Below, one piece after another: positions 8,521 through 17,499 of a stretch of DNA of 64,000 bases. Every line of letters begins with the position of its first letter. Position 1 is the first letter of the stretch. The notes under the pieces are model-generated. The model was not told where the DNA came from. It saw only the letters and a list, made by a program, of their open reading frames with translations, and did no database searches. The position numbers and the translations under genes were made by a program. The DNA lies in assembly GCA_016790635.1 (NCBI GenBank), contig JAEUOR010000054.1, positions 1-64,000 on the forward strand, in the 5' to 3' direction. The DNA is from Burkholderiales bacterium (lineage in GTDB: Bacteria > Pseudomonadota > Gammaproteobacteria > Burkholderiales > JAEUOS01).

Positions 8521-9258
8521 ATGAAGGACATCGCGCTGGCGCTGGCCTTCGCGCCCGTCGCGCCGCTCATGCTGTGGCAGGGGAGGCGCGTGCGGCGCGT
8601 CACGCCGGTGCTGCCGGCGGCAGCAGGGCCGCAGAGCGGCAGCATCGGTGGCGCGCACGGCGCGCAGCTCAAGTTGCTCGTCTTCGGCGAATCGACCGCC
8701 GCCGGCGTCGGCGCCCGGCACCACGAGGAGGCCCTGGCCGGCCACCTCGCGTCAGCGATTTCGGGACGCACGAGCGGCAAGGTCGACTGGAGCGTCTGCG
8801 CTCTTTCCGGCGCCACGGTCAAGACTGCGCATGAGAGCCTGCTTGCAAACGTGCCGAACTCACCGCACGACCTGATCGTGCTGGTCTTCGGGGTCAACGA
8901 CACGCTGGAACACACCCGCCCGGCGCGCTTTGCCGCACGGATGACGGACCTGATCGCCGATCTGCGCGCGCGCGTAGGCAAAGCGCCCGTCCTTCTCGCC
9001 GCGCCGCCGCCGATGGAACGCTTCCCCGCCCTGCCGCATCCCCTGGCCGCCTACCTGGGCGCCCGTGCGGCACTGTTGAGGCGCGCGCTTGGCGCACTGT
9101 CCCTGCCAGCGGTGGCGCAGGTCGAGGTGCGCATCCCGATCACCCCGGACCTCTTCGCGCGCGACCTTTTCCATCCGTCGGCGCGCGGCTACAGCGTCTG
9201 GGCTGAAGCGCTCGCCACGGCGGCATTCGCACACCACCCTCTTCTGGCAAGGCCATAA
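8521..9258 (+). CDS. SGNH/GDSL-family hydrolase
   Basis: A 245-residue protein. A short hydrophobic N-terminus (ALALAFAPVAPLMLW) could be a signal anchor. The SGNH blocks are visible. Block I is VFGESTAAGVGA with Ser58 as nucleophile (GES in place of the classic GDS). Block III is VFGVNDTLEH (the N of G-x-N-D). Block V is DLFHPSARGYSVWAEAL with Asp215 and His218. It is therefore a serine esterase/acyl hydrolase, possibly acting on the envelope side of the membrane. It starts 41 bp after the crotonase gene and could be cotranscribed with the operon. Substrate unknown. Confidence 0.85.
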   Translation: MKDIALALAFAPVAPLMLWQGRRVRRVTPVLPAAAGPQSGSIGGAHGAQLKLLVFGESTAAGVGARHHEEALAGHLASAISGRTSGKVDWSVCALSGATVKTAHESLLANVPNSPHDLIVLVFGVNDTLEHTRPARFAARMTDLIADLRARVGKAPVLLAAPPPMERFPALPHPLAAYLGARAALLRRALGALSLPAVAQVEVRIPITPDLFARDLFHPSARGYSVWAEALATAAFAHHPLLARP

Positions 9259-9285
9259 AAGCCTGCCGGTGATACCCTTCTGCGC

Positions 9286-10629
9286 ATGTTCGAGCGCCTG
9301 CGAATCGCGCTGGGCCACGTGCCCGCTTCAACTCCTGCGCCCGATGTGGACCCGCTTGGTGTCGAACGCGGCCTGATCGCTGGCGGGCAGGGCGCATTGG
9401 CTCGTGCGTCGCTGGAGGCACGCCTCGCCCGCCTGCCGCATGATGCCGACACGCACGCGCTGCTGGGCTGCGTCCTGCTTGAAGCCGGCGATGCCGGCGC
9501 CGCACTCGTGCATCTGCGTCGCGCCATCGCAACGCAACCCCATCAGGTCGACGCGCTCAACGGCTTGGGGCTCTTGTTCAGCGACGATCACGCGGCCGCT
9601 GTCGGCTGGCTGCGCCTGGCGATGGCCGCGCGGCCGGACAACCGCGCGACGCGCTACAACCTGGCGCAGCAATTGTTCTTCACCGGCGAGTTCGCTGAAG
9701 GATTCGAGCTCTTTTCGGTGCGCCATCGACTGCACCACGGCCGTGACAACCCGCTCGACCCCATGCCCTTGTGGAACGGCGAGTCGCTCGCCGGCCGGCA
9801 TGTTTTTGTCTGGTGCGACTGGGGCGGGTTCGGCGACCACCTGCAGTTCGTGTCCTACCTGGCGACCCTGCTCGAACGCGCGCGTCCCGCGCGCCTGACG
9901 CTGGGCGCGCAGCCGCCCTTGCAGCGCCTCTTTGCCGGGCTGACGGCCGTCGATCGAGTGATCGGGCCGGGCCAGGCGCCCGAGGCCGATGTACATTGCC
10001 CGCTCTTCGACCTGCCGCGTCACTTTGGCGCGCCCCTGATCGCCGCATCTCCCTGGCTGCGCGCCCCGGAGTCGTCGGCCCAGGACTGGCGGCAGCGCCT
10101 CAAGGCCGCCGGCGCAGGCAACGCCAAGCGCCTGGTGGGCCTGGCCTGGACCACCGGCTCGGCCGAGCCGGAGCGCGCGGTCAAGAATGTGCCACCGCGC
10201 GCGCTCGGTCCGCTGGGCGCTCTGACCAGAAACGGCGTTAGCCTGGTCAGCCTCAACCCGGGCGCGCCGGACGCAGCTGCGGTGTCCCGGCGCATTCCGC
10301 TCATCGACCTGACTGCTGACGTCTGCGACTTCGCCGATACCGCAGCCATCATCGACGGACTCGACGCCGTGCTCGCCATCGACACTGCGGTCGCGCATCT
10401 GGCGGCCGCGATGGGCAAGCCGGTCTGGCTGCTGCTGCGCCCGGCCGGCAGCATCTTCCTCACCGCACGGGACGGGCACACGCCTTGGTACCCGTCGATG
10501 CGCATCATCGTGCCGCAGCAGGAAGGCGCCTGGGAGGAAGCCGTCGCCCGGGCGGTCGAGTCGCTCGCCGCCACGCTGGACGCGGCCGACACGCAAGACC
10601 CGAGTTCGCTACACTCCCGCGATTCCTGA
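9286..10629 (+). CDS. TPR-repeat protein with glycosyltransferase-9-like C-terminal domain
   Basis: A 447-residue protein. Residues about 30-140 form tetratricopeptide-type helical repeats (ALARASLEARLARLP, LLGCVLLEAGDAGAALVHLR, DALNGLGLLF). Residues about 150-430 resemble heptosyltransferase-like (GT9) folds: FVWCDWGGFGDHLQFVSYL corresponds to the GLGDH motif and IDTAVAHLAAAMGKPVWLLL to the DTAVAHLA donor-site region. Such TPR-GT9 fusions are common soluble proteins of unknown acceptor, often linked to protein or lipopolysaccharide glycosylation. It begins 27 bp after the SGNH gene. No signal peptide or membrane segment is seen. Confidence 0.75.
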   Translation: MFERLRIALGHVPASTPAPDVDPLGVERGLIAGGQGALARASLEARLARLPHDADTHALLGCVLLEAGDAGAALVHLRRAIATQPHQVDALNGLGLLFSDDHAAAVGWLRLAMAARPDNRATRYNLAQQLFFTGEFAEGFELFSVRHRLHHGRDNPLDPMPLWNGESLAGRHVFVWCDWGGFGDHLQFVSYLATLLERARPARLTLGAQPPLQRLFAGLTAVDRVIGPGQAPEADVHCPLFDLPRHFGAPLIAASPWLRAPESSAQDWRQRLKAAGAGNAKRLVGLAWTTGSAEPERAVKNVPPRALGPLGALTRNGVSLVSLNPGAPDAAAVSRRIPLIDLTADVCDFADTAAIIDGLDAVLAIDTAVAHLAAAMGKPVWLLLRPAGSIFLTARDGHTPWYPSMRIIVPQQEGAWEEAVARAVESLAATLDAADTQDPSSLHSRDS

Positions 10630-10650
10630 ACACCGCCCGCCCAAGGCCGC

Positions 10651-11184
10651 ATGCTCAAACTCAATATCAACGGCACCGATCGCAACGTCGATGCGGCGCC
10701 CGATACCCCGCTCCTGTGGGTGCTGCGCGACCATCTCGACCTGACCGGCACCAAATACGGCTGCGGCGTGGCCGCCTGCGGCACGTGCACGGTCATCGTC
10801 GATGGCGCCGCGGTGCGTTCCTGCGCCGTACCGGCAGCCGCGGTCGCGGGCAAGAAGGTGCGTACCGTCGAAGGTCTCGCGGCGACATCGCTCACCCGAC
10901 TGCAGCAGGCCTGGATCCGTCACCAGGTGCCGCAGTGCGGCTACTGCCAGTCCGGCATGCTCATGGCAGCCACGGCCCTGCTCGAAAAGACGCCCCAGCC
11001 CAGCGATGACGACATCGATCGGGCCATGACCAACATCTGCCGCTGCGGCACTTACCAGCGCGTGCGCCGCGCCATCAAGGACGCCGCCGGCATGACCACT
11101 CCCGTGGCCGCATCCGGCGCCGCGCCCGCGCCGGCCGGCCTGACCCTGAGCACCACGCTCTCCACTCCGGCAGGTGCGAAATGA
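10651..11184 (+). CDS. (2Fe-2S)-binding subunit of a two-subunit molybdenum hydroxylase (IorA-like)
   Basis: A 177-residue electron-transfer subunit with two [2Fe-2S] sites. C38, C43, C46 and C58 form the plant-ferredoxin-type cluster ([12 protein letters not shown]). C96, C99, C130 and C132 form the second ([10 protein letters not shown] and CRC). The architecture matches IorA of isoquinoline 1-oxidoreductase and the small subunit of other xanthine-oxidase-family enzymes. The C-terminal 25-30 residues are an unusual Ala/Pro/Thr-rich tail. The stop overlaps the start of the Mo-binding subunit by 4 bp, so the two are made stoichiometrically. No FAD subunit gene is adjacent, so electrons probably pass to a cytochrome or quinone. 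Confidence 0.92.
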   Translation: MLKLNINGTDRNVDAAPDTPLLWVLRDHLDLTGTKYGCGVAACGTCTVIVDGAAVRSCAVPAAAVAGKKVRTVEGLAATSLTRLQQAWIRHQVPQCGYCQSGMLMAATALLEKTPQPSDDDIDRAMTNICRCGTYQRVRRAIKDAAGMTTPVAASGAAPAPAGLTLSTTLSTPAGAK

Positions 11185-13445
11185 AACGCCGCACCTTCCT
11201 TCTGACCGGGGCCGGCGTCGCCGGCGCGCTCGTGGTCGGCTGGGCCGTCACCCCGCCCAAGCCAAGGCTCGTGCCCGAGTCGGCGCGCCTGCCGCTCGGA
11301 CGCGGCGATGTGGCCTTGAATGGCTGGGTCACCATCTCGCCGGAGGGAACCATCACCGTCGCGGTGCCGCGTGCGGAGATGGGCCAGGGCATCTACACCG
11401 CCCTGCCGATGCTCCTGGCCGAGGAACTCGGCGCGGACTGGTCGCAGGTGCAGGCCATCCAGGCGCCCGTCGATCGCATCTATGGCAATGTCGCGCTGCT
11501 CATCGACGGCCTGCCCCTGCATCCGGACGACCAGGGACGCGTCGTCAGCGCCTCCGAATGGATCATGCGCAAGGTCGGACGCGAGCTGGGCCTCATGGTC
11601 ACCGGCGGATCGACGAGCGTTCGCGACGCCTGGCAGCCCATGCGCGTGGCCGGAGCGTCGGCGCGCGAAATGCTGGTGGCCGCCGCCGCGGCGCGCTTTC
11701 GCGCCCCGCCGTCGGAATGCCGCGTCGAACGCGGCTGGGTGCACCACCCCTCGGGAAAAAAGGCCAGCTTCGGTGAACTGGCCGCCGCGGCCGCCAAGCT
11801 CACGCCCAATCGCGTTCCCCAGCTCAAGGACCCCAAGGATTTCACGCTCATCGGCAAGTCCCTGCCGCGCACCGACGTGCCGGCCAAGGTCACGGGCGAA
11901 GCCGATTTCGGCACCGACGTGCGCCCCGAGGGACTGCTCTACGCGGCCATCCGCATGGCGCCGGTCTTCGGCGCGCACTGGAGCAAGTTCGTCGTCAACG
12001 GTGCGGACACCCAGCCCGGGGTCAAGTCCATCGTGCCCGTCGTCAACCAGGCCGCCGGCGCTCCGGTAGGCATCGCAGTCGTCGCCAACGGCTGGTGGCA
12101 GGCCAAGCGCGCCGCCGACCTCCTCGACATCACCTGGGAGGCGCATCGCAATTCGAGCCTGGACAGCGCCGGCATCATGGCCAGCTTCCGCGCCGCGCTC
12201 GACGGCGGCAAGGCCCACACCTACCGCAGCCAGGGCGGACTGGCGGCGGGCTTCGACCGCGCAGCGCGCACCTTCGAGGCCGAGTACAGCGTTCCCTATC
12301 TCGCACATGCGACCATGGAACCGCAGAATTGCACGGCCCAGGTGCGCGATGGCAAGGTCGACATCTGGTTGCCGACCCAGGCGCCCACCTTGGCGCGCTG
12401 GATCGCCGGCAAGGTGGCAGGTGTCGCCAGCCACGACGTCACGGTGCACTCGACCTTCCTCGGCGGCGGCTTCGGCCGGCGCGCCGAACTCGACCTGGTG
12501 GTACAGGCCGTCGAGATCGCCAAGACCACCGGCGGTCGTCCGGTACAGTTGATGTGGAGCCGCGAGGAGGACATGGCGCACGACATGTACCGGCCCGCGG
12601 CATTGGCGCGCCTGAAAGCCGGCATCGACGGCGCCGGCAACATCGTCGCCTGGCAGCAGTCCATTGCCAGTGGTTCGGTCACCCATTCCCTGGTCGGGCG
12701 CCTCGGTTTCACCCCGATGGGACCCGACAAGACCAGCGCCGAGGGCGCGGCCGACGTGCCCTACGAATTCGCGACCCATCGCGTCGAGCATGCGCTGGTG
12801 AAGAACGCGGTGCCGCTCGGTTTCTGGCGCTCGGTGGGGCATTCGCAGAATGCCTTTTTCGGCGAGACCTTCATGGATGAAGTCGCTGCGGCCGCGGGCA
12901 AGGACCCGCTGGCCCTGCGGCGCTCGCTGCTGGCCAAGCACCCGCGCCAGCTTGCGGTCCTGAATCTGGCCGCCGAGCGCGCCGGCTGGGACAAGCCGCC
13001 GCCGGCAGGCATGGCACGCGGCATCGCCCTGCACCAGTCCTTCGGCGCGATCGTCGCGCAGGTGGCGGAGGTGAGCGTGGTCAAGACCGAGCGCGGCTCC
13101 ATGCCGCGCGTGCACCGCGTGGTCTGCGCGATCGACTGCGGCACGGTCGTCAACCCCGACATCGTCGCCGCGCAGATGGAATCAAGCGTGGTCTTCGGCC
13201 TGACCGCGGCGCTGTTCGGCGCGATCACCATCAAGGGTGGCGCGGTCGAGCAAAAGAACTTTCCCGACTACGAAATGCTGCGCCTGGGAGCAGCGCCGGT
13301 GGTGGAGACGCACATCGTGCCCTCGGCCGCCGCGCCGGGCGGCGTCGGCGAGCCGGGCACGCCGCCGATCGCGCCGGCGGTCGCCAACGCCCTGTTCAAG
13401 CTCACCGGCCGGCCGGTGAGAAGCCTGCCGATCAAGCTCGGCTGA
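11181..13445 (+). CDS. Molybdopterin-binding subunit of xanthine-oxidase-family hydroxylase (IorB-like)
   Basis: A 754-residue catalytic subunit. The N-terminus [19 protein letters not shown] has a twin-arginine and a hydrophobic stretch, suggesting Tat export of the complex with its partner. Visible elements: [33 protein letters not shown] (the Moco-binding GGGFGRR loop), [16 protein letters not shown], and near the C-terminus [13 protein letters not shown], where Glu724 is the expected catalytic base of the family. It lies directly downstream of the Fe-S subunit. It would hydroxylate an N-heterocycle, aldehyde or similar carbon using water. Which substrate cannot be decided. No XdhC/CoxF-like maturation gene is adjacent. 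Confidence 0.92.
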   Translation: MKRRTFLLTGAGVAGALVVGWAVTPPKPRLVPESARLPLGRGDVALNGWVTISPEGTITVAVPRAEMGQGIYTALPMLLAEELGADWSQVQAIQAPVDRIYGNVALLIDGLPLHPDDQGRVVSASEWIMRKVGRELGLMVTGGSTSVRDAWQPMRVAGASAREMLVAAAAARFRAPPSECRVERGWVHHPSGKKASFGELAAAAAKLTPNRVPQLKDPKDFTLIGKSLPRTDVPAKVTGEADFGTDVRPEGLLYAAIRMAPVFGAHWSKFVVNGADTQPGVKSIVPVVNQAAGAPVGIAVVANGWWQAKRAADLLDITWEAHRNSSLDSAGIMASFRAALDGGKAHTYRSQGGLAAGFDRAARTFEAEYSVPYLAHATMEPQNCTAQVRDGKVDIWLPTQAPTLARWIAGKVAGVASHDVTVHSTFLGGGFGRRAELDLVVQAVEIAKTTGGRPVQLMWSREEDMAHDMYRPAALARLKAGIDGAGNIVAWQQSIASGSVTHSLVGRLGFTPMGPDKTSAEGAADVPYEFATHRVEHALVKNAVPLGFWRSVGHSQNAFFGETFMDEVAAAAGKDPLALRRSLLAKHPRQLAVLNLAAERAGWDKPPPAGMARGIALHQSFGAIVAQVAEVSVVKTERGSMPRVHRVVCAIDCGTVVNPDIVAAQMESSVVFGLTAALFGAITIKGGAVEQKNFPDYEMLRLGAAPVVETHIVPSAAAPGGVGEPGTPPIAPAVANALFKLTGRPVRSLPIKLG

Positions 13446-13571
13446 TGCGCAGCATCCGGACCGGCAAACGCTCGACCGACCGCCAGCGGTAGCCGATCCG
13501 GCTGCGTGCCGCGCGTTTCTTGCGTCGCGTGCACCCTGCGTAAAGTGGTGAAAAAACACGAGGAGACTAGG

Positions 13572-15674
13572 ATGGTCAAAAGACTCGCGGCTCTGGTTGT
13601 AGCCGCCGCAACGCTGGCGGCCGCGCCGGCCACCGCACGCGTGACCCGCATCGTCATCGACGAGGTGCGCCCGTTCGTCGAGCCGGCGGGCAGCGGCGCC
13701 GGCGCCATCGCCTACGAGCAGATCGCCGGGCGTGCCTTTGGTGAGCTTGACCCGGCGCACCCGGGCAACGCGATCATCCAGGACATCGGGCTGGCCAAGG
13801 ACGCCGACGGCAAGGTCCGCTATGTCGCGACTTTCCTGCTGGTCAAGCCGCGCGACATGCGCCAGGCCAGCGGCCTCCTCTGGCACGACGTACCCAACCG
13901 CGGCCGCGTGTTCCCGATGGCGCCGCAGGAGCGGCGCTTCGGCGACGTCATGCTCGCATCCGCCTGGCAGGGCGACAACGCCGGCGCCACCGCGGTGCGC
14001 GAGACGGCGTCGGTTGCGGGCATGCAGTGGCTCAAGGTGCCGGTGGCGCGCGGTCCCGACGGCACGCCGGTCACCGGCAAGGTGTTCGCGCGCATCGTCA
14101 ACCGCTCGGGCCCCGGTTCCCAGCCGCTCATCGTGCAGACCAATCCTGTGCCTTACAAGCCGATCGACCTGCGCCCCGCGGCGTCTCTGCTGACCTCGCG
14201 GGGCGGCGAGGACCAGAACGGCCGCGTCACCGACGAGGTGGTTGTCGCCGATGCCGACTGGCGCTGGGCGCGCTGCGACGCCGCCAACCCGTTCCCCGGT
14301 GTTCCCGACCCCACGCAGATCTGCCTGCGCTACGGCTTCGATCCCGCGCGCCTGTATCAGGTGGTCTACACGGCCGCCGACCCGCCTGTTCTGGGCATCG
14401 GCTTCGCCGCCTGGCGCGACGTGGCGGCATTCTTCAAGCGCGCCGCGGCGGACGAGCATGGCACCCCCAACCCGCTGGCGGGCGCGATCCGGCACAGCAT
14501 CACGCGCGGCATCTCCCAGTCCGGCAACTACCTGCGCGGCTGGCTGCACCTGGGGTTCAACCGCGACGAGGCCGGCCGCATGGTGCACGACGGCCTGTGG
14601 CCGATCATCGCCGGGCGCCGCATCGCGCTCAACTTCCGCTGGGCCCAGCCCGACGGCGTGCTCGAGCTCTACCAGGCCGGCAGCGAGGGCCCGCAGTGGT
14701 GGCTGCCCCACCCCGACCCGGTGCGCGGCCTGCCCGCCGCCGGTATCCTCGACCGCTGCCTGGCCACCGACACCTGCCCGAAGATCATCGAGCACTTCGG
14801 CTCGGCCGAGGTGTGGGCGTTGAAGCTCACCCCCGAATGGGTCGGCACCGACGCGCGCGCCGACCTGCCGCTGCCGGACTTTGTGCGGCGCTACTACATC
14901 GCCAGCAGCAACCATAACGGCGGCGCCGGCGGCTTCGACACCAGCCTGCCGGGGGTCGGCCTGCCCACGTCGGGCCCCGCCTGCCCCGGCAACAACTTCG
15001 GCACCGGCGTGCTGCCGGCCAATCCGGTGCCACACACGCAGACCGTCAACGCGCTGCGCGTGCACTTCCGCGACTGGATCATGAAAGGCACGGTGCCGCC
15101 GCCCTCGCGCTATCCGCGGCTGGCCGACGGCAACCTTGCGCCGGCGCACAAGGCCGCGCTCGGATTCCCTACGCTGCCGGGGCTGCGTCCGACCATCCCC
15201 GAACCCGACTTCATCATGCCGGTGCACGACTACGACTGGGGGCCCGAATTCAATGCGCTGGACGGCTCCGGCGTGCCGTCGCTGGCGCCGCCGCGCATCC
15301 GCCGGGTGCTGCAGATGGTTGCGCCGAAAGTCGACGCCGACGGCAACGAGCAGGGCGGCGTGCCGGTGGTGCTGCTCGACGCGCCGCTGGGCACCTACCT
15401 GGGCTGGAACGTCACCGCCGGCGGCGCGCGGCCGTTCCATCAGGGACAGATCTGCAACTACGTGGCCGGCATGATCCCGTTCGCGCGCACCGCGGCCGAG
15501 CGCCGCGCCGCCGGCGACCCGCGCCCCTCGCTCGAGGAGCGCTACGGCACGCACGCCGGCTATGTCGCCGCGGTGCGCAAGGCGGCGGCGCACGCTGTCG
15601 GCGAGCGCTTCCTCCTGCCCGAGGACGCCGACGCCCTGATCCGGGCCGCAGAGGCCAGCCGGGTGCTGCGATGA
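13572..15674 (+). CDS. Secreted alpha/beta hydrolase-domain protein (about 700 residues)
   Basis: The chosen ATG has AGGAGACTAGG directly upstream and opens a clear signal peptide (MVKRLAALVVAAATLAAAPATA, cleavage expected after about residue 22), giving a 700-residue precursor. The mature protein contains GISQSGNYLRGWLHLGFN, a G-x-S-x-G nucleophile elbow, and a PVHDYDWGPEFNALD region. It resembles the large family called alpha/beta hydrolase domain-containing protein (about 600-700 residues, periplasmic or secreted, common in Burkholderiales and Sphingomonads). Role: probable ester or amide hydrolysis outside the cytoplasm. It follows the Tat-exported molybdenum enzyme, and both may act in the periplasm. 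Confidence 0.75.
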   Translation: MVKRLAALVVAAATLAAAPATARVTRIVIDEVRPFVEPAGSGAGAIAYEQIAGRAFGELDPAHPGNAIIQDIGLAKDADGKVRYVATFLLVKPRDMRQASGLLWHDVPNRGRVFPMAPQERRFGDVMLASAWQGDNAGATAVRETASVAGMQWLKVPVARGPDGTPVTGKVFARIVNRSGPGSQPLIVQTNPVPYKPIDLRPAASLLTSRGGEDQNGRVTDEVVVADADWRWARCDAANPFPGVPDPTQICLRYGFDPARLYQVVYTAADPPVLGIGFAAWRDVAAFFKRAAADEHGTPNPLAGAIRHSITRGISQSGNYLRGWLHLGFNRDEAGRMVHDGLWPIIAGRRIALNFRWAQPDGVLELYQAGSEGPQWWLPHPDPVRGLPAAGILDRCLATDTCPKIIEHFGSAEVWALKLTPEWVGTDARADLPLPDFVRRYYIASSNHNGGAGGFDTSLPGVGLPTSGPACPGNNFGTGVLPANPVPHTQTVNALRVHFRDWIMKGTVPPPSRYPRLADGNLAPAHKAALGFPTLPGLRPTIPEPDFIMPVHDYDWGPEFNALDGSGVPSLAPPRIRRVLQMVAPKVDADGNEQGGVPVVLLDAPLGTYLGWNVTAGGARPFHQGQICNYVAGMIPFARTAAERRAAGDPRPSLEERYGTHAGYVAAVRKAAAHAVGERFLLPEDADALIRAAEASRVLR

Positions 15675-15935
15675 GCGCCTAGGAGCCTCGCAATTCAGGG
15701 CGATTCAGGATCGAATCGTCATCGCGAGCGGGAAACCATCGCCGGACAACGCGTGAATAACGCCTACCGGGATGGCGATACCGTCGCGAATCAGTGGAAA
15801 ATCTGGTTTGAAATTCCTATACGCCTGAGGGCTTCGACGTTTTTCGGTGCCGCGAACATTCGGCTAATCTGTCCGGCAAAACGCGTCTCGTGCAAGGCGA
15901 CATGGCTCGCGAGGCGCGACTACGGAGACCCTAGC

Positions 15936-17489
15936 TTGCATCCCCACATACACGCCCGCAGCACGCCCACCAAGACCGCCTTCGTCATGGCCGGCAGCGG
16001 TGCGTCCATGACCTACCGCGAACTCGAGGACGCCTCCAACCGCTTTGCGCAATTGCTGCGCGCGCGCGGGCTTAAACCCGGCGACCACATCGCGATCCTG
16101 CTCGAAAACCATCCGCGCTATTTCGAGCTGTGCTTCGGCGCGCATCGCGCCGGCATCATCTACACCGCGATGAGCACGCGCCTGACCGTGGGTGAAGCGG
16201 CCTACATCGTCGAGAACTGCGAGGCGCGCCTGATCGTGACCTCGCGCGCGATGGCCGACTTGGCCGCGCAACTGTTGCCGCAGACCCCGGGCGTAACCAC
16301 GCGCCTCATGCTGGACGGCGCCGCGCCGGGGCACGAGCCCTACGAGGCCGCGGTCGCCGCCATGCCGGCCGAACGCATCAGTGATGAGACCGCGGGCGGC
16401 GACATGCTGTATTCCTCCGGCACCACCGGCCGGCCCAAGGGCGTGTGGGCGCCGCCGGACGCGCCGCAGATCGACGCGACCGGCCCGCTCATCAACGTCT
16501 GTCAGAACCTGTACCGCATGGGCGCCGACACGATCTACCTGTCGCCCGCGCCGCTGTACCACGCCGCGCCCCTGCGCTGGTGCCTGACCACCATGCGCCT
16601 GGGTGGCACCTGCGTGGTCATGGAGCATTTCGACGCGGAACAATATCTGCACCTCATCGAGAAGCACCGCGTCACGCACACGCAGCTGGTGCCGACCATG
16701 TTCGTGCGCATGCTCAAGCTGCCTCCGGAGGCGCGTCGGCGCCACGCCCTGTCCTCGCTGCGCGTCGCCATCCACGCGGCGGCGCCCTGCCCGATCCCGG
16801 TCAAGCGCGAAATCATCGAATGGTGGGGCCCGGTGGTGTGGGAGTACTACGCCGGCACCGAGGGCAACGGCATGACCATGGTCGGCGCCGAGGAATGGAT
16901 GAAGCGCCCTGGCACGGTCGGGCGCGCGGTCATCGGCAAGCTCAAGGTCTGCGACGACGACGGCGCAGAAGTGCCGGCCGGCACGCCCGGCACCATCTAC
17001 TTTGCCGAGGGGCGGCCCTTCAACTATCACAACGACCCGGACAAGACTGCCTCATCCACGCACCGCCTGGGCTGGACCACGCTGGGCGACGTGGGCTATG
17101 TGGACGGCGACGGTTTTCTCTTCCTCACCGACCGCAAGGCGCACATGATCATCTCCGGCGGGGTCAACGTCTACCCGCAGGAAGCCGAGAACCTGCTGAT
17201 CACCCACCCCGCGGTGCTCGATTGCGCCGTCATCGGCGTGCCTGATGACGACCTGGGCGAGGCGGTCAAGGCAGTGGTGCAGCCGCGCGACATGAGCCTG
17301 GTCGAAGGCGACAAGGCGGGCACGCTGGAAGCCGAGCTGATCGCGTTTTGCCGCGCCAGCCTGTCGCCGATCAAGTGCCCGAAGTCGATCGATTTCGCCG
17401 CCGAACTGCCGCGCCACCCGACCGGCAAGCTCTACAAACGCCTGTTGCGCGACCGCTACTGGGAAGGCCGGGCCAACAAGCTCGTCTGA
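15936..17489 (+). CDS. Acyl-CoA synthetase (AMP-binding family), TTG start
   Basis: A 517-residue ANL-superfamily ligase that would adenylate a carboxylic acid and transfer it to CoA. The P-loop-like motif MLYSSGTTGRPKG lies near residue 155-167. YYAGTEGNGMT is motif A5, LGDVGYVDGDGFLFLTDR the hinge region, and the C-terminal PTGKLYKRLLR carries the catalytic Lys. The frame is open back to 15753, but the TTG at 15936 has GGAGA upstream and aligns the N-terminus (LHPHIHARSTPTKTAFVMAG) with that of the next gene's product, so it is preferred. The 260 bp upstream are otherwise non-coding and probably hold the promoter. It is a paralogue of the following gene. Confidence 0.9.
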   Translation: MHPHIHARSTPTKTAFVMAGSGASMTYRELEDASNRFAQLLRARGLKPGDHIAILLENHPRYFELCFGAHRAGIIYTAMSTRLTVGEAAYIVENCEARLIVTSRAMADLAAQLLPQTPGVTTRLMLDGAAPGHEPYEAAVAAMPAERISDETAGGDMLYSSGTTGRPKGVWAPPDAPQIDATGPLINVCQNLYRMGADTIYLSPAPLYHAAPLRWCLTTMRLGGTCVVMEHFDAEQYLHLIEKHRVTHTQLVPTMFVRMLKLPPEARRRHALSSLRVAIHAAAPCPIPVKREIIEWWGPVVWEYYAGTEGNGMTMVGAEEWMKRPGTVGRAVIGKLKVCDDDGAEVPAGTPGTIYFAEGRPFNYHNDPDKTASSTHRLGWTTLGDVGYVDGDGFLFLTDRKAHMIISGGVNVYPQEAENLLITHPAVLDCAVIGVPDDDLGEAVKAVVQPRDMSLVEGDKAGTLEAELIAFCRASLSPIKCPKSIDFAAELPRHPTGKLYKRLLRDRYWEGRANKLV

Positions 17490-17499
17490 GCCGAACGCC

